A DNA stretch of 64,000 bases from JAWKWH01 sp963669415 (GCA_963669415.2 CAXXPS010000002.1:496001-560000), one strand, 5' to 3'; shown: positions 46,186 through 55,217, numbered from the stretch's first letter. Notes: generated by a model from the letters alone, not told the origin. Translations and numbers: made by a program.

Positions 46186-48420
46186 TCATTTCACATCGAG
46201 TATAATTGCGGTGCGGCCCACCCCTGAAGACTGTGTGCCTGTTGGGTCACGAGTTCCTTCTGCCGGAATTTCCCGCCGCACGTCATCAAGCTTTTGCGTT
46301 GCAACCTTCTGGTTGCCAAGTTCGGTGAATGCATTGTTAGCGAAATCGTGCTGGATTTGCTGGAAACGATCACCGTCGACATCACAAATAGCAACAACCT
46401 TTTCCTTGCCGGCATCACTAAACGCAAATTGAAACTCAGAATCGTCGGGCGGAACCTGTTGGCTCTCTCCGGCATTCAGTTTCGCCTCTTGTTGAAAACC
46501 GTTGGGAAGAATCACCGTGGCGAAACCATCCGGATTAATGTTTATCAAGGTTAGATGACAATCCTGGTTGGACTGAACAGTGAAGACGGGCCTGTCGTCA
46601 ACTTTGTACTCAGCACGATCAGCAAATAGGGTCAGCTCCACCGATAAATTATCCATTATGCTGGTGTCCTCTTCGCCTGCTAACACGTCTCCCGGTAATT
46701 CGCCGAGGCTGGAAAGACTGGTTGATGCGACAACCGGCTGGTTGGTCGTTACCCATTCAAGAACTGCCGGAAAACTCGACTCAAACTCGTTTCGGGATAA
46801 TGAACCCTGTTGAAGTCGCAGTCCGAGTGCTGCGTAGCTTTTTTCCATTGTCTGGATGCGGCTGACTAGCACATCCGCTGTTACACCCAATTCTGCCGAA
46901 GCCGCTTGCAGATCGACGGATCGGCGATAACGTTTGACAAGTCCCGTGATCAATTCGACGCCGTCAAGTTTTTGCGCCGGATCGAATCCGGACATTTTCA
47001 TAGCAGCATCAACCGCTGATTGATCCGATACCATCACCTGCTGAATTTCATTGGAAATCAGGGGCAGTTCCTGCTGCGAAGATTGATCTGAATCAGAGGA
47101 TTGGTCACGGTCAACTGCCTGTAAAGCGCCTAAAAGTTCATCGGGTGCCGGGATGAATGCCGGATCGTGGCAAGACATGCAATGAACACTTGCTGCTAAT
47201 TGGTGTTGGCTACGATCGGAGTTCCCACCGAATAATCCGGCCGGTGGCGGCTTCCCAAGATTCGCAGCGTTCTCCCCAAAAAATCCCAGAAACCCATTCG
47301 GTAGGGTGAAAAATGATTTCCGCCAGGTCGGGACAGGTTTTTCGCCCTCCCGGGAATTCAAATAATCAATCGCCAACTGCCGCGGATCGTCACCATAGAA
47401 GTCATTTGCTGTCCACATAAACCCGCTGTCAGATTTGCGCCGCTCAATTACGCGGTAGCCGTCTGACAGGCCCGTATGGGCAAAACCCGCCAGAGCTTTA
47501 GAGCCGTTAGATGTTTGCGGTGGAGTCCCACTCAGATGGTAAACGAGTTCGGAATAATCAGCCGGTAATCCCAGAAGCATCCTGTACACACCGGGATACG
47601 AGGCCGCATGGGCAAGCCAATCAGCCCTTATAACTGGAACTTTGGTTCCAAGCTTCGAAGCGATGAATTTGGCATTTGGTGAATTCGTTTGTACGCCATA
47701 GGGGTAGGCTGAAACGAGCCTGTCCCAGGTATCAGCAGTCCAGTTAGAAGCGGAGAGATCAAATCGGTAAATAAACGAACCGTTTGCGGTCGCGATAAGC
47801 TTCACCGGTTCGGGCCCGTAGCTCAATGAATTGACAAGTTTCGTCAACGCTCCTGCAAGCAACTGAGAATTCTGTCCGTCTGCGCAGGAGTCAACAAGAT
47901 TGATAAGGTGAATATAACGGTACTCGGCGCCCGTATCATTGTCCGCCCCGCCAAGGTCGGCAGCGACAAGCTCTTCGATATCAGTCGCGCCAAGGGGTGA
48001 AGAGGGGCTCGTGCACCCGGAGGAAACGGGCTCTTCGACAGTTGAAATCCATTGCCGGAGCAGAGCAATTTCCTCCTTCGTTGGGATCGGCAGTTCAGGA
48101 GCTTCACCGGAATAGATATCACTCGGCATCTCTCTGTTGGCGATGACCTGGAATAATTTGGATGCATCCGGATTCCCGGGCTTAACCAATGCCCGGTTGC
48201 TCTCCAGTGCGTCGATGTCAAGAATGTTCCCAAGATCGGCTGCAGGTTTCGCGAATTCGGGCATTTTGTCCGCCTGATGGCAACGTGAACAATGCTTATC
48301 GAGAATCGCTGCAACCGATGCGCGCGGAACATCGGCCAATTCTGTCGGCTGGGCTGGGCTGGTGGAAGCCAACCCTCCCATAAACAACACGAAAATCAAT
48401 GATTTGGCGCGATTGGTCAT
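46186..48420 (-). CDS. Secreted c-type-heme-motif protein with DUF4384 domain
   Basis: This 744-residue protein has a signal peptide (residues 1-23). The first cytochrome c motif is CSRCH (residues 44-48) and a second, CMSCH, lies near residue 414. The middle region has no family I can name with confidence. The C-terminal part (about residues 600-700: LSVELTLFADRAEYKVDDRPVFTVQSN, LINPDG-like LININPDGFATVILPN) is a DUF4384 domain, which is often found next to caspase-like domains in bacteria. Here it is encoded next to, rather than fused to, a caspase-like gene (48794-50347). It is followed after 13 bp by the OmpA-domain gene. Heme attachment would need Ccm proteins from elsewhere; a redox or cell-envelope role is inferred only. 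Confidence 0.78.
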   Translation of the reverse strand: MTNRAKSLIFVLFMGGLASTSPAQPTELADVPRASVAAILDKHCSRCHQADKMPEFAKPAADLGNILDIDALESNRALVKPGNPDASKLFQVIANREMPSDIYSGEAPELPIPTKEEIALLRQWISTVEEPVSSGCTSPSSPLGATDIEELVAADLGGADNDTGAEYRYIHLINLVDSCADGQNSQLLAGALTKLVNSLSYGPEPVKLIATANGSFIYRFDLSASNWTADTWDRLVSAYPYGVQTNSPNAKFIASKLGTKVPVIRADWLAHAASYPGVYRMLLGLPADYSELVYHLSGTPPQTSNGSKALAGFAHTGLSDGYRVIERRKSDSGFMWTANDFYGDDPRQLAIDYLNSREGEKPVPTWRKSFFTLPNGFLGFFGENAANLGKPPPAGLFGGNSDRSQHQLAASVHCMSCHDPAFIPAPDELLGALQAVDRDQSSDSDQSSQQELPLISNEIQQVMVSDQSAVDAAMKMSGFDPAQKLDGVELITGLVKRYRRSVDLQAASAELGVTADVLVSRIQTMEKSYAALGLRLQQGSLSRNEFESSFPAVLEWVTTNQPVVASTSLSSLGELPGDVLAGEEDTSIMDNLSVELTLFADRAEYKVDDRPVFTVQSNQDCHLTLININPDGFATVILPNGFQQEAKLNAGESQQVPPDDSEFQFAFSDAGKEKVVAICDVDGDRFQQIQHDFANNAFTELGNQKVATQKLDDVRREIPAEGTRDPTGTQSSGVGRTAIILDVK

Positions 48421-48793
48421 GGCAGAACTTCAGTTGAATGACAGTACTGCCCGACTCAATAAACATCAAGCCTTACGTAGTTTGAACTTCGCGGCGCCAA
48501 ATTAAACATTCACGCACGTGATGTTAGCATTCCCATGGAAAGCTGATTTACATGAGATGGCTTGCTCTTCGTTGCTGACACCAAAGGAGGTGAACGGCGC
48601 GCTGCGCAGGTTACTGGAATCGCCGATTATTCCGTTTTCACGAATACCGACAACAAGATCAACAACCGAATCCTCATCGCGGACCGGTCGGACAAACTCG
48701 GTTTCAAGTCTTCAGATTGTCACATCCTGACAGCGATCATCCGTTGCTTGTCCCAATAGATGCTGTCCAAAAAAAAGAGAAATTGAACTGTAT
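48421..48793. other. Intergenic, about 370 bp
   Basis: No gene is accepted. A near-perfect Shine-Dalgarno core (AAAGGAGGTGA, 48583-48593) has no start codon at usable distance. Confidence 0.5.
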
Positions 48794-50347
48794 TCAGTCC
48801 ATAACTCGCCCGTCCATCATAACATCAGACGGAGCGCCATCGAGAGCGCGCTTAACTCGAGGCTTAGCCTTCGGTGGTGGCGGCGGCGGTGTGTTCTTGA
48901 CCGCGACGCGTTTCTTTCGCGTCTTTCTCACCTTCTTCTTGGGTTTGTTGGAAATGGCCTTCTGCCTTTCCTCCTCGAGTCGCTGATAAGCTGCAGCCAT
49001 CATGGGATCAGACTGCGCCTTCAACAGATTGTATTGGGTCAGATTCAGGTAGCTGGTTTCCGCAAAGGAGTTCTTGGCTTGCCAGCCCATGATCGCCAAG
49101 CGCGATTTTCTGCCCAATGCGCCATCAATGCCCTTCGGGTCGAAGCCAAGCTCCCGCAACCGTAACTGGAGGTCCTTGCGGTCCTCGCGGTTCATGCCAA
49201 TCAGTTCCTCGCTCTGGGCTGTCCCGGCAGCGAGGTCTGCCGCCTGTGAATTGTCAAAGCCGGACACTTCAGTCGGCTTGTCGTCATCCACGTTGGCACT
49301 GGCGAGCTGTTGGCTATGCGTGTCGATCGCGTCGCGATCCTGGCCGACCATCAGTTTAAGGCTTAGCTCTGCAAGTGCCTTGAAACGCCCGTTGGGAAAC
49401 TGTTTAAGGTAGTACTCGTAGTGCTCCTTGGTATTCGCTCTTGAAACCTCGTCCCAAACACGCTGCTCGATTTCCCAAATCCGAGGTTCACTGATATCCG
49501 GACTAGGCTTGACCGGCGGAGCCGGAACGTTGGTAGCGACGATTGGTTCTTTGCTGCCGAGGAAAATCTCGCGTCCGAGGGATGCATTGTACCACGGGCG
49601 CTGTTTGCCGCCGGTGGCCTTGGCGACATCGCCCCGAATCCGCGTAAGTGCCACTTGGAGGCTGACACCATCTTTCGTCAGGTGCCGGGCCAAGGCGAGC
49701 GTATAGGGGCTATTTGCACCCGTCCCGTCCAAGGCGACCGAACCCGGATCGGTCGCGTAACCGATCAGCAATCCGCCGCTGGTGCTGTCATGGGTCGATG
49801 TCTGGACGGCGGCAAGCCCCGAGTCGACGGTTGAAGACCGGGTAGCCGGGAGCGTGCTCGCGAATGATCTTGCTAGCGGATTATCCCGGCAGGCATCCAT
49901 GAAAATAATACCCACCGCCGGATCAGCTGGTAACGCCTCGATGATTTCCGTCATGTGGACCGTGCGCGTTTTCAGATGCGCGGGGGATGTCAATTTCGCA
50001 TCGACCGGAATAAGATAATTGTTGCCTTCCACCTGCATGCCGTGTCCGGCATAAAATACCAGGGCGATATCAGCGTCATAAGCCTTTTCCGTAAACTCGT
50101 TGATGACACTTTCCATCTCGAGCTTGCCTAGATCGATTCCGGAAACGACGTTGAATCCCGCTTCACGCATGACTTCAGCAAATATGACTGCATCGTTGCG
50201 GGGATTAGGCAGATCATTGGCGTGGATGTATCCACTGTTGCCGATCACCAGGGCCACACGCTTCTCCGTCGCCGCATTGGCCGGGAAAGCTGCGGTCAGC
50301 AACAAGGCTGCGAATAGCGCAACCATTGGAAAAACAATCGTTTTCAT
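48794..50347 (-). CDS. Secreted caspase-like protease with peptidoglycan-binding domain
   Basis: This 517-residue protein is the third caspase-like protein. It has a signal peptide (residues 1-25, ending ANA). The caspase domain (about 27-260) contains His102 in FYAGHGMQ and Cys153 in MDACRDNP. A helical middle part follows, then a peptidoglycan-binding-like fold (LQLRLRELGFDPKGIDGALGRKSRLAIMGWQ, about residues 385-415), and a basic Pro-rich tail (PKKKVRKTRKKR, then PPPPPPKAKPRVKR). The ATG at 50347 has AGGGAGA upstream. It is the first gene of the minus-strand cluster with the DUF4384 and OmpA genes, though 373 bp separate it from the former. Retention at the wall by the peptidoglycan-binding part is inferred. 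Confidence 0.87.
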   Translation of the reverse strand: MKTIVFPMVALFAALLLTAAFPANAATEKRVALVIGNSGYIHANDLPNPRNDAVIFAEVMREAGFNVVSGIDLGKLEMESVINEFTEKAYDADIALVFYAGHGMQVEGNNYLIPVDAKLTSPAHLKTRTVHMTEIIEALPADPAVGIIFMDACRDNPLARSFASTLPATRSSTVDSGLAAVQTSTHDSTSGGLLIGYATDPGSVALDGTGANSPYTLALARHLTKDGVSLQVALTRIRGDVAKATGGKQRPWYNASLGREIFLGSKEPIVATNVPAPPVKPSPDISEPRIWEIEQRVWDEVSRANTKEHYEYYLKQFPNGRFKALAELSLKLMVGQDRDAIDTHSQQLASANVDDDKPTEVSGFDNSQAADLAAGTAQSEELIGMNREDRKDLQLRLRELGFDPKGIDGALGRKSRLAIMGWQAKNSFAETSYLNLTQYNLLKAQSDPMMAAAYQRLEEERQKAISNKPKKKVRKTRKKRVAVKNTPPPPPPKAKPRVKRALDGAPSDVMMDGRVMD

Positions 50348-50478
50348 AGCGTTCTCCCTTGCGCGCGAGATAGACGACCAGTGTAACAGCATTTTTCCGT
50401 TAGCTCTCTTGTATCAAAATTTTCGGAACTTGACACCAGTACCACAACCGTCTCTCCGCCAACGGGGGCATGACCCAT

Positions 50479-50656
50479 ATCGCACCCTTCGCTCGCCCTC
50501 TCTTGTAAACCGGCCAAGCTGAATTCTGGATAGCGACTGATTTTCATACGCGCGGCGGTCGTCGGCTGGCCGTGTGCAATGCAAATGGAAAGTATTAGCG
50601 CTGCCTGAAGATACCAGTAGCGAGAGACCTTTGAAAACCGAGCCAAAGAACTCGAT
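50479..50656 (-). pseudogene. Remnant of a P4-type integrase N-terminus
   Basis: Two adjacent frames on the minus strand match the N-terminus of the island integrase. The upstream frame reads IEFFGSVFKGLSLLVSS (compare VEYFDALTKGLSLLVST in the intact protein). The next, shifted by one frame at about 50555, reads RMKISRYPEFSLAGLQERA (compare RIKLGPYPELSLASAREKA). Stops and the frameshift make it non-functional, and no catalytic C-terminal part is seen. It indicates an older integrase, so the island is probably composite. Confidence 0.72.
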
Positions 50657-51583
50657 CTGCCGGCTCTCGACTGCCTTGGAAGACTTACAAATTCTGTTCG
50701 AAACACTCAGACGACAGACATTCACAATCGAATGATACCTTCCGGATGTGGGATGAAAGGTTTCGGAATGCCCAACGGTTGCTTTGTCTGGACCCCGGCG
50801 GTTCGAGCATCTTCTTACACGCGCCAGTCTTAACGTCCGTTTTGACGAGTTCCAGTGCGGCACAAAAACTCCCGCTGTATCTCAGAATTGGGCCGAAACA
50901 ACCGGCCCATGATACCACATAAATTGTCTAGGAAGGGCTCGAAGCTGTTATTCGCTGCAGGTGCGAATTAGTTATGCATTGCGAATGTCCGCTCTTCCCA
51001 ATCGATGCCCAAAAGCTGCCAGTCCGGATACGGCCCCATTTCGGCCGTGCGTAAAAATATTGACTGTGACCCACTGGAGCAAAAGCTGATTCTGTCGCAT
51101 TTCACCTGGAAAACAGTATAGGAACACCCATTTCTCCGCACTGGTTCGGCTGTGGTTCGAAGCCATCTAAAGCGCGCTTGGTCGTTTGTGATCTGGATGA
51201 CCCATTGAAAAATATTCGGGAAATATTCGATGGTTCGGGTTTGGCCTAGCTTCCATTCACAGAAAAGCAAAGGCTTTTCAATCAGTTGTACTGAAGGGCA
51301 TCCACTACGTGCGCCTAAGCAGTAAAATCTACGCCGAAAAACTCATCTGACGAAAAAAAATCTGTGCGTGAGAGGGGCCGCGGTCGTTCACCGAAAAGGC
51401 TGTAGAGATTTGCCCCGCCCCCCCCGTTGCTTACCTCAGGCTTTCCAAAAGACTTTCCTGAAAATCTACGCTCAACAAAATTTCATTAGGCGGCCGGTCG
51501 TTACGGCTGAGCCTCCCATCATCGAACCCTCGCCCCTGGAGTGTTCCGCACCCTCGATTGCTACAAAACGTCAAGTTGGCGGG
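50657..51583. other. Non-coding stretch with repeat copy and no accepted gene
   Basis: About 930 bp between the integrase remnant and the HTH gene. It contains the dispersed-repeat copy at 50935-50995. Short open frames here do not look protein-like. It may be decayed island sequence. Confidence 0.55.
50935..50995 (+). repeat. Dispersed intergenic repeat, copy 5 (5' part)
   Basis: GGGCTCGAAGCTGTTATTCG, CTGCAGGTGCGAA and GCGAATGTCCGC match the 5' half of the family. Confidence 0.5.
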
Positions 51584-52393
51584 TCATTGGCGATCCTCGT
51601 TCGAGCGACCCTGCGAGTGCAATGCCAAGATGATCAACCCAGCGCCGGTACCGGGCTGCTTCAGTTCAGCTTCGGTGGCGGCGTCCTGGATCTCCTGAGT
51701 AATTCCATCGACTATCGGCCGAAGATCGTTACCCTTTCTTTTGACAAGATCATTGTACCAACGCCGCTTGGCAGACTCCCTGGCAGCTTCACTACGGTCG
51801 ATTGTCTTTCTGCCCTTCGCGAATGGTGTGGAAATGGTGCGCAGATAGTCCGGCTTGCTCTGCTTTCCTGAGCCGTTCGGATATCTCAACTGCTCTGAAC
51901 ATTGCTGATTTCCGTCAGACCGCTGGTTTATTCTTTTGGTTTTTTCTTCTGGTTTGGGTGCAGATTTTTGCACCACCAAGGTGCAATTTTCTGCACCATT
52001 CTCGTGCAATTCTTTGCACCAACCGAGCGTTGATTCCGCGTCGATCTTCCCCGCAACAATATCGCGGTAGAAATCGAAAATCTTCTGCGCTTGATCCCAT
52101 CGAGGGCTATAAGCGTTTCGACCATTGATGCCGCCATGAACCTTTCGGACAAAAAGCCCGTCGGTTTCTGCACAAATCCGATCAAGACTATAGAGGACCG
52201 AACGCCGGCTGATTTTCAATCGCTTGCTTATCCCGTCGACGCCCGGGTCACATCTACCGGTCTCACGATTGAAGTGAACGAGCAGAAGCCCGCCAACCCG
52301 TCTATCATTGGCTGAATACCCGGGCACGAGATTGAGTGCCGACGACATCTTGAACATTCCGTTGCTTGGAACAATAACGTTGGATCTGGCCAT
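51584..52393 (-). CDS. Helix-turn-helix protein of the integrase cassette
   Basis: This 269-residue protein has an N-terminal winged-helix segment (about residues 30-75: VGGLLLVHFN, CDPGVDGISKRLKISRRSVLYSLDRI). It is followed by a polar, low-complexity middle (KPEEKTKRINQRS) and a basic helix (SEAARESAKRRWYNDLVKRK). Proteins of this plan accompany AlpA and integrase genes in alphaproteobacterial islands, and a role as replication- or excision-linked DNA-binding protein is possible. I cannot assign a named family. The ATG at 52393 has a GGGA upstream; later in-frame ATGs at codons 13 and 16 are possible. Confidence 0.65.
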   Translation of the reverse strand: MARSNVIVPSNGMFKMSSALNLVPGYSANDRRVGGLLLVHFNRETGRCDPGVDGISKRLKISRRSVLYSLDRICAETDGLFVRKVHGGINGRNAYSPRWDQAQKIFDFYRDIVAGKIDAESTLGWCKELHENGAENCTLVVQKSAPKPEEKTKRINQRSDGNQQCSEQLRYPNGSGKQSKPDYLRTISTPFAKGRKTIDRSEAARESAKRRWYNDLVKRKGNDLRPIVDGITQEIQDAATEAELKQPGTGAGLIILALHSQGRSNEDRQ

Positions 52394-52637
52394 CAGATCC
52401 CACCGCTTTGCTCAAGAATGGCCATCAGTCGAAATGCCTAGGCTGGATAAGATGGGTCTGGTGGATCGCCTGCCTGATTCCTTTGCGAATGGGCCAGGCT
52501 GCTCTCGCGGCATTGGAACTGCCAAATAACCAAGGCCCTTTTCGCTCGGCAATGCAATCAACCAGGCTGTGCTTCGCCGATCGTCGGCGCGAGAAGATAA
52601 TTGACACCGGATGTGCGGACGACAGGGACGTTGGCGT

Positions 52638-52853
52638 TTATTCGGTAGCGTCACGCTTTGCGGCGATACCGTCAAGCAGATCGAAAAGCTCCGTCGCCTG
52701 CCAACGGTTGGTTGCCGGCCCGATTTTGAGTGGACGCGGATAGCGTCCCGCGCTGATACCCCGCCAAAGCGTAGATCTGTGTATTGGTCTCATATTGCCG
52801 CCAAGAATTCGGCAAGCTTCTCGTTCGTCTACTAGAGTGTTTCTTTCTGACAT
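52638..52853 (-). CDS. AlpA-family regulator
   Basis: This 71-residue DNA-binding protein has the AlpA/MerR-like helix-turn-helix: HRSTLWRGISAGRYPRPLKIG followed by RWQATELFDLLD. In P4-like elements AlpA activates the integrase or controls excision. The ATG at 52853 has GGAG 6 bases upstream. It sits between the HTH gene and the gene that overlaps the integrase, as usual for these cassettes. Confidence 0.85.
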   Translation of the reverse strand: MSERNTLVDEREACRILGGNMRPIHRSTLWRGISAGRYPRPLKIGPATNRWQATELFDLLDGIAAKRDATE

Positions 52854-52982
52854 TATTCGCTCCGTCACTTGCATAGATGCGAACGACGTTGCGACAACCC
52901 ACACTTCGTCGCGAGGGTAAAACGCCCAAAAAAAATCTTGGATTTTTCTCTCGAATTTTACCCTTGTCAGCTGTGCAGAACA

Positions 52983-53711
52983 CTACTTGCGAACGAGTGG
53001 CTGTCTGTGAGGAGGATGAAATCGAGCAATAGACGCTCGGACTTCGCTGATTAAGTGCCCCGCGTCCTCTTCGTCGATCTCTCCACCGCGCCTTAGATCC
53101 ATTTTATGGTCCATGGAGAATCGAATGACTGGATTCAGGACCGCAACCAGAAATCGCTGCGCTGGTCCGGTCGCGCCAGATCCGGCAAACTCTCCAGTCA
53201 CATTTTCCCAAATCCTTATTATCGTATGAACGAGATAATAAAATGCGGGATTGTGCCTGTTTTCGAAATAATCTGACCCTTTTAGTGATTCAACCCATTC
53301 AAGAGCCTCTGCGGCGCGATCATCGATATCATTCAGTGTATCGATCAGCTCTCCTTGATTCCCGCGCACACCCAGAAGCATAAATAGAAATTCGAACGTC
53401 GTTCCACCAACATATTCAGCGGAGAGATCTTCTTTCAGCCGGCGGGAAGTTTTCACAATTCGTTTTATTCGCTTTATGTCATCCTGAATGTTCGGCTTTC
53501 CCGCTGCGTGATCCGCCAGATGTGCATTTGCAGCAAACGATATGTTTGTTGAGAGGCGCCGTTCGAGTTGAGGCATCGGATCAAGTGGATCGAGCCTATT
53601 CCTTTCGGCCCACTCCTTGCGCTTCAAATCATTTTCTGGAACCGTGATGCTCCGTGCCAACAACTTTCGTTCGGAGTCAGTAAATTTGAACCACGGACCA
53701 GAATACGTCAC
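52983..53711 (-). CDS. Unknown protein overlapping the integrase gene
   Basis: This 242-residue soluble protein has no family I recognise. It is mostly helical, with segments such as DDIKRIKRIVKTSRRLKEDL and FYYLVHTIIRIWENVTGEF. It begins with GTG at 53711, overlapping the integrase stop (GTGA), so it is translationally coupled to the integrase. That coupling suggests a role in the element itself (maintenance, excision control or defence) rather than in the host. Confidence 0.7.
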   Translation of the reverse strand: MTYSGPWFKFTDSERKLLARSITVPENDLKRKEWAERNRLDPLDPMPQLERRLSTNISFAANAHLADHAAGKPNIQDDIKRIKRIVKTSRRLKEDLSAEYVGGTTFEFLFMLLGVRGNQGELIDTLNDIDDRAAEALEWVESLKGSDYFENRHNPAFYYLVHTIIRIWENVTGEFAGSGATGPAQRFLVAVLNPVIRFSMDHKMDLRRGGEIDEEDAGHLISEVRASIARFHPPHRQPLVRK

Positions 53712-54979
53712 CTACTTTCCCCGGTAGTTAAAGGAACAACTTTTCCTTTGCCGTCTATGATCATTTGTAATTGATCGGACCAGAGTTCTAGCGCTGCTCG
53801 TTTTTCGCTGGCGTAATTGTATCGGGCGTAGACACGACTGGTCACACTCGCGCGCGTAATACTGGCGTGATTGAGTATGTGACCGACGACAACGGGTGAC
53901 ACGCCGAGTTCCTCCATGTGAGTTGCAGCTGTCCGCCTTAAATCGTGTGGCGTCCATGGTCTGATGCCGAGGGTTAAGCCATCCGAATTGTGGCGTTTTA
54001 TCGCTCGTCCGGCCGCCGCACGAGAAATAGCGGCTCGACCACCAGGACTTGGAAATACAAACTCAGGGACCGTGCGACCTTTTCGCCTGCATAGAGCTTC
54101 AAGAGCCTTCAATTGCTCGCGGATTATACCATTCGCCAATTCCGAAAGAGGCACAACATGTTCGCGGTCATTTTTGACGCGTTCTGCCGGCAAAGTCCAA
54201 GTTCTTGCCTCAAGGTCCAGCTCGCCGCGCGCCATGCCCGAAATTTCTCCAACACGCTGCGCGGTAACAAGGCAAAGCCTAATAATCCGCTTAGTCACGT
54301 CCCACATGTCTGCGGAGTCCAGCATCGTCCACATTGTGCAGATTTCATCGGCAGACAGTAGACGATCGCGCTCAATCTTAGGGGCCGGGTGCTGCATACC
54401 ATCGACGATATTCTCATCCAAATCTCCCCTCGCTTTTGCCCAGCGGATCATTGCGCGAATGTCATCGAACAAACGGTTCGCCGTCGCAGGCGAACCGCGA
54501 TCGATTACCGTATCTAAGACCCTTGTAATATCCCGGCGATGAAGATCGGCTAGCGTGACGTCTCCTATTAATGGTAAGATATCGCGTTTAATGCGTCTTG
54601 TTGTTTCTTTGAACTGACGTGTTTTCGAAACATGGCGCACAATATAGCTTTCGACGAGGTCAGCCACCACAAGTGAAGCATCGGAAGACTTCTCCTGCTG
54701 GACCTGTGTACGCTTTTCGACCACCGGGTCGATACCATCAATGACTTTTGCGCGCGTTTTTCTTGCTTTCTCGCGTGCGCTTGCCAGCGACAACTCGGGA
54801 TATGGGCCCAGTTTGATTCGCCGGCGCGTTCGGTCAGCAGTATAGTGAGAGAACCAAGTTTTAGTCCTTGTGGAAACGAGCAGACTCAAGCCCTTCGTCA
54901 AGGCGTCGAAATACTCGACACGTCGACCGTCAGATTTCACGGTTTTCACAAAACGATCGTTCAATTCAATGATTGGCAT
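53708..54979 (-). CDS. int: P4-type tyrosine recombinase (island integrase)
   Basis: This 423-residue integrase has an N-terminal DUF4102-like arm-binding region (about residues 1-95, KGLSLLVSTRTKTWF and RIKLGPYPELSLASAREKAR), a SAM-like core-binding region, and the catalytic domain. Catalytic residues seen are Arg near 240 (TAQRVGEI), HDLRRT near 345-350, LNHAS, and the nucleophile Tyr near 383 (SRVYARYNY). It should integrate and excise the island at the tRNA-Pro 3' end. It begins 175 bp from the right attachment repeat, reading inward. The paired GTGTACGCA repeats at 55012-55032 lie in its promoter region. Confidence 0.95.
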   Translation of the reverse strand: MPIIELNDRFVKTVKSDGRRVEYFDALTKGLSLLVSTRTKTWFSHYTADRTRRRIKLGPYPELSLASAREKARKTRAKVIDGIDPVVEKRTQVQQEKSSDASLVVADLVESYIVRHVSKTRQFKETTRRIKRDILPLIGDVTLADLHRRDITRVLDTVIDRGSPATANRLFDDIRAMIRWAKARGDLDENIVDGMQHPAPKIERDRLLSADEICTMWTMLDSADMWDVTKRIIRLCLVTAQRVGEISGMARGELDLEARTWTLPAERVKNDREHVVPLSELANGIIREQLKALEALCRRKGRTVPEFVFPSPGGRAAISRAAAGRAIKRHNSDGLTLGIRPWTPHDLRRTAATHMEELGVSPVVVGHILNHASITRASVTSRVYARYNYASEKRAALELWSDQLQMIIDGKGKVVPLTTGESR

Positions 54980-55011
54980 TCTCTATGCCCACCGGACACT
55001 TCAACAAAACT

Positions 55012-55032
55012 GTGTACGCAATTGTGTACGCA
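55012..55032. promoter_or_regulatory. Tandem GTGTACGCA pair upstream of the integrase
   Basis: GTGTACGCA occurs at 55012-55020 and 55024-55032, period 12, matching the pair near the left end at 10855. It lies 33-53 bp upstream of the integrase start, so it could be an arm site and autoregulatory site together. Confidence 0.5.
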
Positions 55033-55154
55033 AAAACACGCGCTTTGTCGATACGGATTGCGACAATGTGCGATTTATCTCGACAAATAATGTATAAAAT
55101 TGAACGTGATAACCGATTCTCTATATGGCATGAAGTCGCGAGAGATATCGATAT

Positions 55155-55217
55155 CACCTCGTTCTGGACGAGGGGGTCGCAGGTTCAAATCCTGCCACTC
55201 CGACCAATAATTTCAAC
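55155..55217 (+). repeat. attR direct repeat (partial tRNA-Pro)
   Basis: This is the right copy of the 63-bp attachment repeat: the 3' half of tRNA-Pro plus 11 bases, without the 5' half, so it is not a tRNA gene. At 55165 the base is T, changing the anticodon position from CGG to CTG. Confidence 0.93.

Larger units (their letters stand above)
10755..55217. mobile_element. Genomic island integrated at tRNA-Pro(CGG)
   Basis: The element is bounded by a 63-bp direct repeat of the tRNA-Pro 3' half (10755-10817 and 55155-55217, one mismatch). A P4-type tyrosine recombinase gene begins 175 bp inside the right repeat, with an AlpA-like regulator nearby. The intact tRNA stays at the left end. Cargo is mainly secreted or envelope proteins: Tad-like, caspase-like, PASTA, OmpA and giant proteins. 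No conjugation, replication or phage structural genes are recognisable, so it is a non-self-transmissible integrative element or a decayed one. A second integrase remnant at 50479-50656 suggests it is composite. Confidence 0.88.

Noticed and set aside
48583..48593. Near-perfect Shine-Dalgarno AAAGGAGGTGA in an intergenic region
   Set aside because: No ATG, GTG or TTG follows at 4-12 bases, so no small gene can be supported.
50414..50863. 149-codon frame on the minus strand as an intact gene
   Set aside because: Only part of it matches an integrase N-terminus and the rest is in another frame; treated as an integrase remnant.
51368..51871. 167-codon frame on the plus strand
   Set aside because: It overlaps the HTH gene in antisense and has no recognisable features.
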